A stretch of 64,000 nt of DNA, taken from assembly GCF_031877795.1 (NCBI RefSeq), contig NC_133933.1, forward strand, positions 67,720,003 through 67,784,002. The letters are read 5' to 3'. Origin of the DNA: Strix aluco (Eukaryota > Chordata > Aves > Strigiformes > Strigidae). The notes beneath the pieces are model-generated. The model made no database searches. It saw only the letters and a program-made list of their open reading frames with translations, and had not been told where the DNA came from. Position 1 is the stretch's first letter. The number at the start of each line of letters is the position of its first letter. Of this stretch, positions 63,363 through 64,000 are shown piece by piece. The translations under genes and the position numbers were made by a program.

Positions 63363-64000
63363 GTAAGCCCTTCTGGTTTGAAGCAAACCAGTTTTCAGTT
63401 TTTTACTTTGGAGTTCCTGTTCACAGCTTGCCGTGTCTGGTATTGATAGAGAACATCTCTAACTTCTCTAATTAAAGTTACACCAGCTAAATGTACAGAA
63501 TACAGTATTTTGTTTCTCTTTTTAGTATTTGGTACTCCTCCCCCACTTCTATTTTGTGGCCTGTTTGCCAGTTTTGAATGCACTTGATCCTAAGGGATCT
63601 TTCTACTCATTTCCGTGTTTGTGAAGGAGCTTAGTAACAACACTATCCATAGGCTACCAATTACTGTTTAAAAAGTTACAGACTATTAATTATCTCTTTT
63701 GGGTTTTGTACTGTTTCTGACAAGTCATCAAAATAATGGATAGAAAAAGTATTCTAAGTCGGTCAGGTTCAGGCTTTAACACAAATGCTGCAAATAGATG
63801 TGTCATTAGAGTACCAAAGATGGAAGTTCATATTGGAGACCAACTATCTTGTGACTTTTTCCCTTTAAAAGTTTTGAGCTCTTGATTGTCTTACTTGCAG
63901 ACTAACCCCACTGTGGTGGTTGGAATATTTGGACTGGTGTGAGGTAGTTACTTTTGTGTGACATTGTGAGGCACCTCTGTGATTCAGTTAGCTGTTCTGT
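63363..64000. other. MTFR2 intron 5, incomplete
   Basis: No exon with the required phase is visible before the window ends. Confidence 0.5.

Noticed and set aside
63895..63960. Next MTFR2 exon after the TTGCAG at 63900
   Set aside because: Exon 5 ends in phase 1, and this site would give a stop at its first complete codon.

Overview
This is nuclear DNA from a vertebrate, almost certainly a bird. It has intron-rich genes with GT-AG splice sites, two CpG-island promoters, a CR1 (chicken repeat 1) LINE, and avian-type solo LTRs. The species cannot be fixed from the sequence. The order BCLAF1 then MTFR2 on the same strand matches the syntenic block I know from human 6q23 (MTFR2-BCLAF1-MAP7).

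Left third (about 0.8-18.8 kb, minus strand): an armadillo-repeat gene that I assembled exon by exon. Its translation follows fungal vacuolar protein Vac8 closely, including an N-terminal myristoylation/palmitoylation pattern. Nine exons join without a stop into 366 codons, and a tenth 19-nt exon is possible. The 3' end lies outside the window. As far as I know mammals have no gene of this type at this locus, so this is the least-described item in the window. A solo LTR and a worn LINE copy sit in its introns.

Middle (18.8-25.2 kb): intergenic DNA with one solo LTR flanked by a 4-bp duplication. A 1.4-kb CpG island (25.25-26.7 kb) with three YY1-type sites and an ETS/CRE-like site follows. 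It is the BCLAF1 promoter and may also serve the divergent Vac8-like gene.

Centre to right (26-55.6 kb, plus strand): BCLAF1. Two candidate non-coding exons precede eleven coding exons (34,915-51,559), which encode 920 residues. A 3' UTR of up to about 4 kb follows. Intron DNA is AT-rich and mostly featureless, apart from a second copy of the same LTR family seen at 8.6 kb, again antisense to the host gene.

Right end (56.1-64 kb, plus strand): MTFR2, a mitochondrial fission regulator, with a CpG-island promoter carrying three CCAAT boxes and the first five coding exons. Exon 2 is an extra in-frame 44-codon exon compared with the human protein as I recall it. Intron 3 holds a fairly intact 2.8-kb CR1 in sense orientation. 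The gene runs off the window.

The three genes are not a pathway. BCLAF1 is a nuclear RS-rich RNA/transcription factor, MTFR2 acts at mitochondria, and the Vac8-like protein is predicted to be a lipidated membrane scaffold.
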